DNA from: Candidatus Accumulibacter adjunctus
Lineage (GTDB): Bacteria; Pseudomonadota; Gammaproteobacteria; Burkholderiales; Rhodocyclaceae
Direction of reading: 5' to 3'
Length of the DNA stretch: 64,000 bases
NCBI GenBank assembly: GCA_000585015.1
Contig: JFAX01000006.1
Coordinates: forward strand, 63,696 to 127,695
The notes under the pieces: generated by a model
The model's database searches: none
Seen by the model: the letters and a program-made list of their open reading frames with translations, nothing else
Told to the model about the DNA's origin: nothing
Position numbers and translations under genes: made by a program
In this document: positions 35,561 through 44,935 of the stretch, in pieces
Position numbering within the stretch: the stretch's first letter is position 1
Layout of the letters: the number at the start of each line of letters is the position of its first letter

Positions 35561-37612
35561 TCACTCGGCCAGCGGTTCGTGGATCGTCACCCGCGCTGCA
35601 CGGCCACGAACCGCCACGCGGTCAAGCTCGCGGCACGGCCAGTCGCCGAGCTGCTGCCGCGTCGCCTCACCGACGATCACCCCGGCCTCATAATGCGCCG
35701 ACAGACCCTGCAAGCGTGCGGCCAGATTCACGGCATCGCCAAGCACGGTGTAGGCCCGTCGATGCCGCGAACCCATGTCGCCGACGACCATGACGCCGCT
35801 GTTGATGCCGATACCGATGCGCAGCGGTGGCCAGCCACGCACGGCCAGCAGCCGATTGAGGGCCGGCAACGCTGCCTGCATCGCCAGGCCGGCGGCAACC
35901 GCGTGCCGCGCGTGCAGCGGGTCGGCGACTGGCGCCCCCCAGAAGGCGACGATGGCGTCACCGACGTACTTGTCGAGCGTTCCCCTGTGCGCCCGGATGA
36001 CATCGGTCATCGCCGACAGGTAGTCGTTCATCATCGTCGCCAGCTCGTCGGCCGGCATCTGTTCGGCAATCGTCGTGAACCCACGGATATCGGCGAAAAG
36101 CACCGTCAATTCGGCACTGCGACCGCGCATGTCGTAGCGCTCGGGATCACGGCTCATCTCGTCCACCAGCTCCGGTGGTACGTACTGACCGAAGAGCGCC
36201 GTCAACCGGCGGCGGGCGCGCGACTCGACGAAGAAGCCGAAGAAGAGTTGCAGCGCCAGGAGCAGCAGCAGCAAACAGAGGCTGGCGGCAGCCGGCAGGA
36301 CCAGCCCGACCGCTCCCCAGGCGAGCAGGATGAGGACGGCCAGCAGGACGACGAGCATCACCGTCAGACCGACCGCAGCCTGGGGTGACAGTCGCGGCAG
36401 CAGTCGCAGCAACAGCAGAGCGAGAAGAGACAGCACGGCCACTTCGAGCAGCGTCGTCCAGGCTGGCGCGTGCGGCAGCGCTCCGGCGAGCAACCCGGCG
36501 AGCAGATTGGCATGTACCTCGACTCCCGGAAGCAGTTCATTGACTGGCGTGACCCGCTGATCGAGCAAACCCGGAGCGCTGCTGCCGAGGAGAACGATCC
36601 GCCCGCGCAGGGCGTCGCCAGGCAGCCTGCCGGCGACGACGTCGGCCGCAGAGTGGTAGTGGAATCCTCCCGCCGCCCGGCGAAACGGCAGCAATACGGC
36701 GCCTTGGCGATCCACCGCGATGAGGCGCGAGCCGCGCGTGCTGTGCAACTCGATGGCGGTCAGCGGCGGCCCGGTGGTCTGCCCTGGCAGCGGGTCGGCG
36801 AAATGCAGCCGCAGAGCCGGATCACCGAGGAGCAGTCGCGCCATGATCAACGGCAGTGCACCGTGGATCTGATCGGCATGCCTCGCCAGCAGCCAGCCGC
36901 GCCGAACCACTCCGTCAGGATCGACCGGTGCGCCAAGGAAACCGCCGCCCGCTGCCACCTGCTGCAGCAACGGCAGGTTGGCAGCATGACCCGGCCAGTC
37001 TGTCAGACCGGTTGCCTGAGCGCGCTCGCCAGCGTCGATCGGCAAAGCCGGCGGCAGCGCACCGCTCCTCGTCGCAGCCGCGCCGGTGGACAGGTGGAAA
37101 CCAAGCACCACCGGATGTCGCCGCAGGACGTCGGCGAGTCGGCCATCGTAGTCGAGCGTCGGCCGCAGGCCTTCGACGGCGGCGCAAAAGGCAGCGTTCT
37201 GTCGCAGGGGCCCGCGTGTCAGTGCCTCCAGAACGGGCAACCCGGAGCTTTCGTCGGCCTCCGCCAGGATGAGGTCGAGACCGAGCAGCAGCGCACCGTA
37301 ATCGGTGAAGATCCGTTCGATCAGCTCGGCCAGCCGGGCACGGTTCCACGGCCAGCGCCCGAGCTCGGCCAGCGAACGCTCATCGACATCGACGACGACG
37401 ATGCGCTCATCGATCGGCGCCTGCGCAAACCAGCGCACGCGGGCATCGTACAAGGCCGCGTCGAGTCGGTTCAGGACATCGAGCTCGATGAAACGCAGGC
37501 TGTGCGCCGAGAGCACACCGAGCAGCAGCAGCCCAAGAAGACCGCGCCAACTGGCAACTGAGAGGCCCCGTCCGATCTTCGCCGCCCAGTCAGCGAAGCT
37601 TGATCTCGACAC
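35561..37612 (-). CDS. CHASE2-domain class III adenylate cyclase
   Basis: A membrane cyclase of 683 aa predicted to make cAMP. One N-terminal helix is followed by a large periplasmic CHASE2 domain (RIVVVDVDERSLAELGRWPW, then FLGAPVDPDGVVRRG), three helices (about residues 400-480), and a cytoplasmic class III catalytic domain: VLFADIRGFTTIAEQ and YVGDAIVAFWGAP with both metal Asp residues, and LDKYVGD with the adenine-specifying Lys. The start is uncertain: GTG at 37612 overlaps the preceding gene by 23 bp and lacks a clear ribosome-binding site. It is third in an operon with fecR-like and ompA-like genes, which suggests a common envelope-sensing unit. Confidence 0.88.
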   Translation of the reverse strand: MSRSSFADWAAKIGRGLSVASWRGLLGLLLLGVLSAHSLRFIELDVLNRLDAALYDARVRWFAQAPIDERIVVVDVDERSLAELGRWPWNRARLAELIERIFTDYGALLLGLDLILAEADESSGLPVLEALTRGPLRQNAAFCAAVEGLRPTLDYDGRLADVLRRHPVVLGFHLSTGAAATRSGALPPALPIDAGERAQATGLTDWPGHAANLPLLQQVAAGGGFLGAPVDPDGVVRRGWLLARHADQIHGALPLIMARLLLGDPALRLHFADPLPGQTTGPPLTAIELHSTRGSRLIAVDRQGAVLLPFRRAAGGFHYHSAADVVAGRLPGDALRGRIVLLGSSAPGLLDQRVTPVNELLPGVEVHANLLAGLLAGALPHAPAWTTLLEVAVLSLLALLLLRLLPRLSPQAAVGLTVMLVVLLAVLILLAWGAVGLVLPAAASLCLLLLLLALQLFFGFFVESRARRRLTALFGQYVPPELVDEMSRDPERYDMRGRSAELTVLFADIRGFTTIAEQMPADELATMMNDYLSAMTDVIRAHRGTLDKYVGDAIVAFWGAPVADPLHARHAVAAGLAMQAALPALNRLLAVRGWPPLRIGIGINSGVMVVGDMGSRHRRAYTVLGDAVNLAARLQGLSAHYEAGVIVGEATRQQLGDWPCRELDRVAVRGRAARVTIHEPLAE

Positions 37613-38192
37613 GGCGATTGCGGGGCTCGGCGACGCCGTCCTCGGTAAAGACCACCGGCTCGCGTTCGCCCCGACCGACGACGCTGATCGCAGCGGGCGC
37701 AACGCCGGCCTGGATCAGCTGCTCTCGCCCCGCCTCGGCGCGGCGCAGCGACAGCCGGTCATTGGCCTCGGAGCTGCCGACGCGGTCGGTATGGCCGATG
37801 ACGATGGCCTCCGGCGCGGGCAGGCTGGCGAGTTGCTCACGAATCATCGGCAACTTGCTGCGCGACTCGGGAGTCAGGACGGTGGTTCCGGTTTCAAAAT
37901 GGACGACGTAGACGCGCGGGCGTGCCGGTTGCAGGTCGAGCAGCCGGCCATACGCATCGCGCACCATGCGTGCACTGCTGGTCAGCCTGTGCGGCGTGCC
38001 GCCGTGGACCTCGACCCCGCTGTATGGCTCGGAGAGCAGGATCTCGCCACCGGCAGCCGTCACCGAAAGCGCGCCGACGCGACCGTCCGGCCCGGGCAAC
38101 AGCAGAACGTGGTCGGTCACTCGCGAACAGGCGACCGAACAGGTGGCGACTGCCAGCCAGACGACGCAGGGGACGATCCGGACGCAACTCAT
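37590..38192 (-). CDS. OmpA-family peptidoglycan-binding lipoprotein
   Basis: A 200-aa envelope protein. It has a signal with possible lipobox cysteines (ATCSVAC, residues 17-22), a middle beta-rich region, and an OmpA/MotB-type C-terminal domain with HFETGTTVLTPESR, VIGHTDRVGSSEANDRLSLR and RNRRVEIKLR. It should bind peptidoglycan from the outer membrane. Its ATG overlaps the fecR-like stop (ATGA) and its end overlaps the cyclase start, so the three genes are tightly coupled. Confidence 0.9.
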   Translation of the reverse strand: MSCVRIVPCVVWLAVATCSVACSRVTDHVLLLPGPDGRVGALSVTAAGGEILLSEPYSGVEVHGGTPHRLTSSARMVRDAYGRLLDLQPARPRVYVVHFETGTTVLTPESRSKLPMIREQLASLPAPEAIVIGHTDRVGSSEANDRLSLRRAEAGREQLIQAGVAPAAISVVGRGEREPVVFTEDGVAEPRNRRVEIKLR

Positions 38193-38641
38193 TCGCCTGC
38201 CCCGTGGGCTTCGATGATGAACTCGGTGCCCCTGATGCCGAGGACGACGTTCGGCGTCCTGAAGCTGACGTTCTCGGGAGTCTGCCTGGCCAGCAGACCA
38301 GTCACAACACTCAGCGTACCCTTCAGCAGCGTAGTCAGCATGTTGCCTTCGCGCGTCGTCGGGTCAAAGCGGAACTCGTTGATCAGCAGCGTGCTGTTCG
38401 GTCCCGCGGTGAGGAGGGTGTCATCCGCCAGCGTGATGCCCACCGCGCCGTCTGCACCCGTACGAACCCGGTCCCCGACATGCACCGGGCTGCCCACCTG
38501 CACCGGCTGCGTCAAACCGGCACGTTCCAGATTCACGCTGCCTTCGTAGCGCTTCACCTTGCCGATGCGCAGGCCCGCTTCGGCACTGGCAGTCATGGCG
38601 AAGAGGAGCAGCAGGGACGGCAACAGGTGGCGGAACCTCAA
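38189..38641 (-). CDS. Secreted FecR-domain protein
   Basis: A 150-aa protein with a signal peptide (MRFRHLLPSLLLLFAMTASA) and a FecR domain: GDRVRTGADGAVGITLADDT and NVVLGIRGTEFII. Unlike true FecR it has no N-terminal cytoplasmic or transmembrane sigma-regulator part, so it is probably a periplasmic sensor-like module. Translation starts at TTG (38641), supported by a strong AAGGAGG 8 nt upstream and the correctly placed signal peptide. It is the first gene of the fecR-ompA-cyclase operon. Confidence 0.86.
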   Translation of the reverse strand: MRFRHLLPSLLLLFAMTASAEAGLRIGKVKRYEGSVNLERAGLTQPVQVGSPVHVGDRVRTGADGAVGITLADDTLLTAGPNSTLLINEFRFDPTTREGNMLTTLLKGTLSVVTGLLARQTPENVSFRTPNVVLGIRGTEFIIEAHGAGE

Positions 38642-38807
38642 TCCCGGACCCTCCTTCCGGTCAGCCGAATCCGTGTCGAGAAAAGCTGGTCAGCGCTGTG
38701 CAAACCGAGCCCTGCCAGCATGTGCAGCCCCGCCCGGCAGCACTTGGCAGAGCGGCGTCGGCATGCTGCCGCACCGGCGTCACGGGCGCCCGGCATCCGG
38801 CTCGCGA

Positions 38808-39239
38808 TCAGCGCGCCCGATAGAGCAGGGTCGGATGGACCTCTTGCAGAATCTTCTGCATCGCGCGGCGCCGCTGCAGGTTGAGAATGATCGGCGAGCG
38901 GGTGTTGGCGGCAATCGTGCCACCCGCCGCCGCGTCGCGATAGACGATGATCACCACCGCCGCATCCTCGGCACGCTCCAGCTCGAGTTGGGCGCAATCG
39001 GCATCGGACAGCTCGATCTCGTACTCGAGGTCGAGCGTCCCCGGGTCAACGATCGGAAAGGCAACGGCCACATCGTCCAGAGACTGCAGCCAGAAGACTG
39101 CCGGCTGCGGCCCTTCCTGGTGGAAGACCTTGAATCGCCGACAATCGGGAAAACCGGCAGGGCCAACGGCAAAGGTGAACACGCTGTCCGGATCGACCGG
39201 CACATCCTTGAGCCCAAAGCGCTCGAGATCAATCTTCAT
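38808..39239 (-). CDS. fliW: Flagellar assembly factor FliW
   Basis: A 143-aa protein of the FliW family. In other bacteria FliW binds flagellin and antagonises the translational repressor CsrA. Conserved segments are [37 protein letters not shown] and [26 protein letters not shown] precedes the ATG. Neither csrA nor fliC is adjacent, unlike the common fliW-csrA pair. No sigma-28 promoter was found before it. It is divergent from tex. Confidence 0.92.
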   Translation of the reverse strand: MKIDLERFGLKDVPVDPDSVFTFAVGPAGFPDCRRFKVFHQEGPQPAVFWLQSLDDVAVAFPIVDPGTLDLEYEIELSDADCAQLELERAEDAAVVIIVYRDAAAGGTIAANTRSPIILNLQRRRAMQKILQEVHPTLLYRAR

Positions 39240-39555
39240 CGCTTACCCCCAGTCATGGCAGTTCGAAGCAGCCGCCCGAAAGCGCCAATTTAACCTCTTT
39301 CATCGCCCGACGGCAATTCTCCTGGCGGCCAACCGCCGCCAGCGCAAGCCGGCCGACTTGAGTTTTGCCGCCGGATTCTGCATAGTCGTGCCGCTTCGTG
39401 GCGCGCTCCGCGCTCCCGGGGGAGATCCGGCAGCCGGGGGTCGGCGTCGCCGGCCTCTGCCTGCCGCCATTCCGTCGTCGCTGGCTGCCGTCACCGGACG
39501 TATCGTGCACCGCCAGCGCGAATCCACCGCCAGCCAACCAGGTCCCGTAGAGTCC
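39240..39555. other. Divergent fliW-tex spacer
   Basis: A 316-bp region without a supported gene. It holds a candidate vegetative promoter for tex (39358-39386). On the fliW side only a poor sigma-28-like sequence was seen. The tex frame stays open upstream of its chosen start but shows no conserved protein features there. Confidence 0.6.
39358..39386 (+). promoter_or_regulatory. Sigma-70 promoter candidate for tex
   Basis: TTGAGT, a 17-bp spacer, then CATAGT. The spacing is ideal and each hexamer keeps four or five consensus bases. The leader would be about 160 nt long. Confidence 0.38.
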
Positions 39556-41880
39556 ATGCCCCGCTTTGCAGATCGAGATGTCTCCCGCCTGATCGCGGCA
39601 AGAATCGCCGACGAGATCGGCTGCCACCCACAACAGGTTCTGGCAACCGCCGCCCTTCTCGACGAGGGCGCGACAGTCCCCTTCATCGCCCGCTACCGCA
39701 AGGAAGCGAGTGGCGGTCTCGACGACACCCAGTTGCGGCTTCTCGACGAGCGGCTCAACTACCTGCGTGAGCTCGAAGAGCGGCGCAGCAGCATTCTCGC
39801 CTCGATCGACCAACAAGGCTGCCTGACGGCCGAACTGGCGGACGAGATCATCGCCGCCGAGAGCAAGCAGCGGCTGGAGGATCTCTACCTGCCGTACAAG
39901 CCGAAACGGCGCAGCAAGGCGCAGATGGCCCGCGAGGCCGGTCTCGCCCCGCTCGCGGAACTGCTGCTGACGGCACCGACGCACTCGCCCGACACCGAGG
40001 CGGCGTGTCATCTGAACCCGGAGGCGGGTTTCGCCGACACGCGCAGCGTCCTCGATGGCGCGCGCCAGATCCTGATGGAGCGCTTCGCCGAGGAACCCGA
40101 GCTGCTGGCGGAACTGCGTGCCCATCTGGAAGCCCACGCGCACCTCAAGGCGACGGTCATCAGCGGCAAGGAAAGCGAAGCTGCCAAGTTTCAGGACTAC
40201 TTCGACTACGCCGAGGCGCTGCTCGCAATCCCCTCACACCGCGCTCTGGCGCTGTTTCGTGGCCGCAACGAAGGGCTGCTGCAACTCACGCTGCTGCTGG
40301 ACAGCGAACTCGACCCTGCCCAGGCAGCGACGCGCAATCCCTGTGAAGCCCGCATCGCAGTGCGTTTCGGTGTTCGCGATGCGGGACGTGCGGCCGACAG
40401 GTGGCTTGCCGACACGGTTCGCTGGGCCTGGCGAATCAGGATCGCGCCGCACTTGGAGACGGAGTTGCTGGGTGCGCTGCGCGAGCGCGCCGAAGCCGAA
40501 GCGATTCGCGTCTTTGGCAACAACCTGCACGACCTTCTGCTCGCCGCTCCGGCTGGCCGGCGGTCGACGATGGGCCTCGACCCGGGCCTGCGAACGGGTG
40601 TCAAGGTGGCGGTCGTCGACCCCACCGGCAAATTGCTCACGACCACCACGGTCTATCCGCACGAGCCACGCCGGGACTGGGAGGGAGCGTTGCACAGTCT
40701 GGCCGTCCTCGCACGGCAGCATCGGGTCGATCTGATCAGCATCGGCAATGGCACCGCGTCACGCGAGACCGACCGCCTGGTCGGCGAACTCATCCGGCGG
40801 CATCCGGAGATGCACCTCTGCAAGGTCGTCGTGTCGGAGGCTGGCGCTTCGGTCTATTCCGCCGCGGAGTACGCGTCGCGCGAGTTCCCGGACCTCGATG
40901 TCAGCCTGCGCGGCGCCGTGTCGATCGCCCGCCGCCTGCAGGATCCGCTCGCCGAACTGGTGAAGATCGATCCCAAGGCCATTGGCGTTGGCCAGTACCA
41001 GCACGACGTCAGTCAGAACCGCCTTGCCAAGGCGCTCGATGCGATCGTCGAGGACTGCGTCAATGCGGTCGGGGTCGAGGTCAACACCGCTTCGGTGCCG
41101 CTGCTCGCCAGTGTCTCCGGCCTCAGCGCGACACTGGCGGCGAACATCGTTGCCCACCGTGACCAACATGGTCCGTTCCGCAACCGCCAGCAACTGCGGG
41201 CAGTGCCGCGCCTCGGCGAGCGGGCCTTCGAACTGGCGGCCGGCTTCCTGCGCGTCGGCGAAGGCGACAACCCGCTCGACCGCTCGGCCGTACATCCGGA
41301 AGCCTATCCCGTGGTCGAGCGAATCCTCGCCGACACGCGAAGGAGCATTGCCGACCTGATCGGTGACTCACGGACGCTGCGGGCGTTGCGGGCCGAGAAG
41401 TACGTCGACGAGCGCTTCGGGCTGCCCACCGTCACCGACATCATCAAGGAACTCGAGAAGCCGGGTCGCGACCCGCGCCCGGAGTTCCGTGTCGCCGCCT
41501 TCCGCGAGGGCGTCGAGACGATCAGGGATCTGCGACCGGGAATGATCCTCGAAGGCGTGGTCAGCAACGTCGCCAACTTCGGTGCCTTCGTCGACCTGGG
41601 CGTCCACCAGGATGGCCTGGTGCACGTCTCGGCAATCGCCGAGCGCTTCGTCAAGGACCCGCGTTCGGTGGTCAAGGCCGGCGACGTGGTGACCGTCAAG
41701 GTGCTCGAGGTCGACCTGGACAGGAAGAGGATCGCGCTCAGCATGCGCCTTGCTGACGAGCCGCCGGGTGTCGCCAGGATAGTGCCGGCAACGCCCTCCG
41801 GCCGCGGACGCCAGCGGCAACGGAAGCAACCCGAAGCAGCCAGCGCAATGGCCAGCGCCTTTGCCCGGCTGCGACAGTGA
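39556..41880 (+). CDS. tex: Tex family RNA-binding protein
   Basis: A conserved nucleic-acid-binding protein (774 aa) associated with transcription and toxin-gene expression in Bordetella. The N-terminal helical region contains [20 protein letters not shown]. The YqgF/RuvX-like domain contains [20 protein letters not shown]. Helix-hairpin-helix motifs follow ([20 protein letters not shown]). The C-terminal S1 domain is [20 protein letters not shown]. The tail is basic. Start [20 protein letters not shown] at 39556 fits the family; the frame is open further upstream without conserved sequence. Confidence 0.95.
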   Translation: MPRFADRDVSRLIAARIADEIGCHPQQVLATAALLDEGATVPFIARYRKEASGGLDDTQLRLLDERLNYLRELEERRSSILASIDQQGCLTAELADEIIAAESKQRLEDLYLPYKPKRRSKAQMAREAGLAPLAELLLTAPTHSPDTEAACHLNPEAGFADTRSVLDGARQILMERFAEEPELLAELRAHLEAHAHLKATVISGKESEAAKFQDYFDYAEALLAIPSHRALALFRGRNEGLLQLTLLLDSELDPAQAATRNPCEARIAVRFGVRDAGRAADRWLADTVRWAWRIRIAPHLETELLGALRERAEAEAIRVFGNNLHDLLLAAPAGRRSTMGLDPGLRTGVKVAVVDPTGKLLTTTTVYPHEPRRDWEGALHSLAVLARQHRVDLISIGNGTASRETDRLVGELIRRHPEMHLCKVVVSEAGASVYSAAEYASREFPDLDVSLRGAVSIARRLQDPLAELVKIDPKAIGVGQYQHDVSQNRLAKALDAIVEDCVNAVGVEVNTASVPLLASVSGLSATLAANIVAHRDQHGPFRNRQQLRAVPRLGERAFELAAGFLRVGEGDNPLDRSAVHPEAYPVVERILADTRRSIADLIGDSRTLRALRAEKYVDERFGLPTVTDIIKELEKPGRDPRPEFRVAAFREGVETIRDLRPGMILEGVVSNVANFGAFVDLGVHQDGLVHVSAIAERFVKDPRSVVKAGDVVTVKVLEVDLDRKRIALSMRLADEPPGVARIVPATPSGRGRQRQRKQPEAASAMASAFARLRQ

Positions 41881-42127
41881 CGGGACGAACGCTGCCTTTC
41901 GCGCAGGTCGCGAGAGACGAGGCACGACGCGGCCGAGCGTCCACCCTTGGCCAACCGCTGCGGACATGATGTGTCGGGCAAGCCGGATGCTTCGGTGCGC
42001 CGGGACGTCCCATTCTCGGGCTGCGACCCATGCTCCCGCCTGCGGAACAGCGGCCAAAGCACCTGCACCAGCGGCCGCTTCAGGTGCCTTGCCGTGGCCG
42101 CTGACCGCCGCCGCTGCCCTGGCCCTG

Positions 42128-44935
42128 CTAACCGCTTCGATAGTGATCCACGATCAGGCCAAACGAGGCTTCAACGCTGCAGCCCAGTCGCTGCGCCATC
42201 TGCAGCAGGAACTCGTTTTGCCGGCTGCGGACGTTGACCCTGCAGAGCTCCACCGCCTCAACGCCAGGCCCGCCGTCGACGGCCACCGGCGCCGGCAACG
42301 GTGCCGGCAGCGGAACTTGATCGGCGATATAGGTGGCGAGAAGATGGCGCGCGGCAGCGGACAAGCTGATCCGTTGCGCGTCGGCGATCAGGCGCAGTGT
42401 CGCCAGTTGCCGGCCCCGGAAGTGGACCGCGACCTGCCGCCAGTCGCCGTCCGGCATGGGAGGATGGTCCGGCCGATCGTGCTCGCCGGCCGGCTGCGGC
42501 CCGCCAGTGGGCTGCTGATACACGACGCCACCTCTCGAGCCCGGCCGACGACCGCTCGCCAGGCGCATTACCGGTCGTTCCAGCAAAAGGAAGGACAGTG
42601 CTGCGACGGCCATCGAGCCAGCCAGACTCAGCGCCGCGAACAGCCACCAGAACTGGCCCAGGGACAGATCGGCGAGCCCCAGCAGCCACGCGAAGAGCTT
42701 CTGCACAGGGTAATGGAAGATGTAGAAGCCGTAGGAGATCAAACCCAGCCGACGCAGGGCGGCGGCTTCCAGAATGCGCCTGGCGATGGCCGAGTGTGGC
42801 GTCGCGAAGATCATCGCCGCCAGTAACAACGGTACGAAAGGCCAGTTGTAGTGACCGTGGGGCGCCTGCAGGATATCGTCAAGTGGCGTGCTCAGTATCA
42901 GCAGCACCGCCACGGCGCAGGTGCAGAAGACCCAGTCGGCGCGCGACCTGAATGCCCCGGGAAACCGGGCAGGCCTGCCAGGTGCGCTGGCTACGAAGAG
43001 CAGGGCAGTCGCAATGCCGATCAGGAAGTAGGTCAGATGCGCCAGCGTCGAATAGGTCAGGACGAAGCTGGCCGGTCCCGAGATGTACAGCGAGAAGGGC
43101 CAGATCAGGCTCGACTCAATCGGCCACTGGTCACGCGCCAGCAGGAACGAGAGCAGACCGTAGTTCGCCAGATAGCTGCCGACGGCGAGCGACGAAACCC
43201 AGATCAAGGCAGTCCTGAGCGAAAGTCGCCGCAGAGGCAGCATCAGAAACGGCAGCAAGAGATAGAACTGCATTTCGACCGCGAGGGTCCAGAAAGGCGC
43301 GTTCAGGCTGAGGATGTGCGAGTCGTTGAGGTTGTAGAGAAAGACGATGTGCGATAGCACGTTGTTGATGCTCGGTGCGTGCCCCCTCGCGAGCAGGATG
43401 GCAAGCAGACCGAACAGACACAGATAGTAGGCCGGCAGGATGCGCGCCAGGCGGCGCACGAAGTAGTTGCGGACATCGACCGGCGGTCCCGACCCATGCG
43501 CCTCGCGCCAGAATGGCATGGACAGGAGAAAACCGCTGAGGACGAAGAAGAGTGCGACGCCGCTGTTGCCATTGGCCAGCCAGCGCCCGAGATCGAACGG
43601 CCCAAGCTTGGCATCCAGCCCGACCATCTGGTTGAAATGCACGCCAAAGACGCCAAGCGCTGCAATCGCACGCAGCCCGTCGAGGCCGGCAAGGCGAGGA
43701 TTGCCGGCAACGGCAGCGGTGGCCGAGGGCACCGGTACCGGCACCGGTTCCGGTTCCGGTAGCGGGACGACGCGTGCGGCTGCGGCTACCCTCTTCTGGC
43801 TGTCCGACGCCGTTCGCACACTGGCTTGCCTGTCGATCGCGGCAAGACCAACAGCGACGATCACGGCCAGCAGCGGATCGGTGATGTCAGGGGTCCCCCT
43901 GCGCGATACGATCTGCGCCGCTTCCTGAACGCTGACAGCCAGCAAGACAACGACGGCTGCCCCCGGCCACGTGCCGCCACCGGCACGAAACAGCCACGCC
44001 GCACCACCATAGAGAAACAGCTTGCGCAGCAGTGCCGCCGAGTTTGACGCCATGTTTCCTTCGAGCAGGCTGGCGAAGGGCACCCAGTGGAAGTCCCTCG
44101 CCCATGCCGCGGCCTCCCAGGGGAGCAGATTCGCGGCGAGCGTTGCCGCCAGCAGAAGGGCGCCAAGCAGCAGTGGTGACAAGCGCGATCGCCCGGCAAG
44201 CCAGACCAGGCCGGCAGCCACACTGCCGGAGACTTCAGCGAGAGTGATTTCGCCGCCGACGATGAAGGGTTGTGGTGCAAGGACCGCCAGCGGCAGGAAC
44301 GGCAACAGCTTGCCGAGGCGAGTAGCCAGCGACGGGCGGTCGAGCATGTGGAGCACGGCCAGCCACGCCACGCAGTACAGAACGGCATCCGGGATCGCGA
44401 AGACAGGTTGCTGCAATAACGGCTTCAATGCGGTCCGCACGGCCGACAGGTCCAGCGTCGGCACCAGGGGCAGGAGTTGCGAGATGATCCACAGGCCGGC
44501 GAGATACAACGGAACGTCGGCTCGATGCGTCGGCGACAAGCCCAGAGCCAGCCGCTTCACGCCCGGAATGCGGGCCAGCAGGAGGCCGCCAGCGATCCCG
44601 ACGGCGTTGAGGCAGACATCGACCAGAGACGGATCACGCGTCGGCAGCGCCAGTTGTCCCAGTTGCAGCGCCAGAGCCAGGACGAGGCCGGCCAGGAAAA
44701 GTCCCAGGGTTGACACGGCATCCACCTGCCGACGGACGAGCGCGAAGTCGCCGCAGAAACCGAACGGCACGAAGAGGGCGAAGTTGCCGAGCATGTCACC
44801 GCGCAACGTCAGATGCAACGACGCCAGTGCGGCCAGCCGGCTCCGCAGTTCGTCGGGCGACGGCGCAAGGAAGTCGAAGGGATACAGCGAACCGTAGACG
44901 ATCAGCAGGATCACCGCGGCAAAGATCAGCCTCAC
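42128..44935 (-). CDS. VanZ-like / acyltransferase-3 membrane fusion with two C-terminal RHH-like segments
   Basis: A 935-aa protein joining unrelated parts. Residues about 1-370 are polytopic with VanZ features (LRGDMLGNFALFVPFGF, then a second half with LLEGNMASNSAALLRKLF). A Pro-rich linker (about 391-404) follows. Residues about 415-780 are an acyltransferase-3 domain (LDGLRAIAALGVFGVHF with the R-x10-H motif, FFVLSGFLLSMPFW, then LLERPVMRLASG at its end), expected to O-acetylate or O-acylate a glycan in the inner membrane. Residues 832-872 (WRQVAVHFRGRQLATLRLIA and onward) and 897-935 (CRVNVRSRQNEFLLQMAQRL and onward) each look like a ribbon-helix-helix DNA-binding unit. GTG at 44935 overlaps the upstream stop (GTGA). 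Membrane and acyltransferase calls are firm; the RHH call is by pattern only. Confidence 0.85.
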   Translation of the reverse strand: MRLIFAAVILLIVYGSLYPFDFLAPSPDELRSRLAALASLHLTLRGDMLGNFALFVPFGFCGDFALVRRQVDAVSTLGLFLAGLVLALALQLGQLALPTRDPSLVDVCLNAVGIAGGLLLARIPGVKRLALGLSPTHRADVPLYLAGLWIISQLLPLVPTLDLSAVRTALKPLLQQPVFAIPDAVLYCVAWLAVLHMLDRPSLATRLGKLLPFLPLAVLAPQPFIVGGEITLAEVSGSVAAGLVWLAGRSRLSPLLLGALLLAATLAANLLPWEAAAWARDFHWVPFASLLEGNMASNSAALLRKLFLYGGAAWLFRAGGGTWPGAAVVVLLAVSVQEAAQIVSRRGTPDITDPLLAVIVAVGLAAIDRQASVRTASDSQKRVAAAARVVPLPEPEPVPVPVPSATAAVAGNPRLAGLDGLRAIAALGVFGVHFNQMVGLDAKLGPFDLGRWLANGNSGVALFFVLSGFLLSMPFWREAHGSGPPVDVRNYFVRRLARILPAYYLCLFGLLAILLARGHAPSINNVLSHIVFLYNLNDSHILSLNAPFWTLAVEMQFYLLLPFLMLPLRRLSLRTALIWVSSLAVGSYLANYGLLSFLLARDQWPIESSLIWPFSLYISGPASFVLTYSTLAHLTYFLIGIATALLFVASAPGRPARFPGAFRSRADWVFCTCAVAVLLILSTPLDDILQAPHGHYNWPFVPLLLAAMIFATPHSAIARRILEAAALRRLGLISYGFYIFHYPVQKLFAWLLGLADLSLGQFWWLFAALSLAGSMAVAALSFLLLERPVMRLASGRRPGSRGGVVYQQPTGGPQPAGEHDRPDHPPMPDGDWRQVAVHFRGRQLATLRLIADAQRISLSAAARHLLATYIADQVPLPAPLPAPVAVDGGPGVEAVELCRVNVRSRQNEFLLQMAQRLGCSVEASFGLIVDHYRSG
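43731..43760. repeat. In-frame hexanucleotide repeat in the fusion linker
   Basis: Five hexamers of the form (A/T)CCGG(T/C) lie in the VanZ-acyltransferase gene and encode the PEPVPVPVP part of the linker on the minus strand. Copy-number change would keep frame and alter linker length. Confidence 0.6.

Noticed and set aside
39255-39285. Sigma-28-like sequence before fliW
   Set aside because: TAAATTGG-N11-GGCTGCTT has an acceptable -35, but the -10 matches only two consensus bases.
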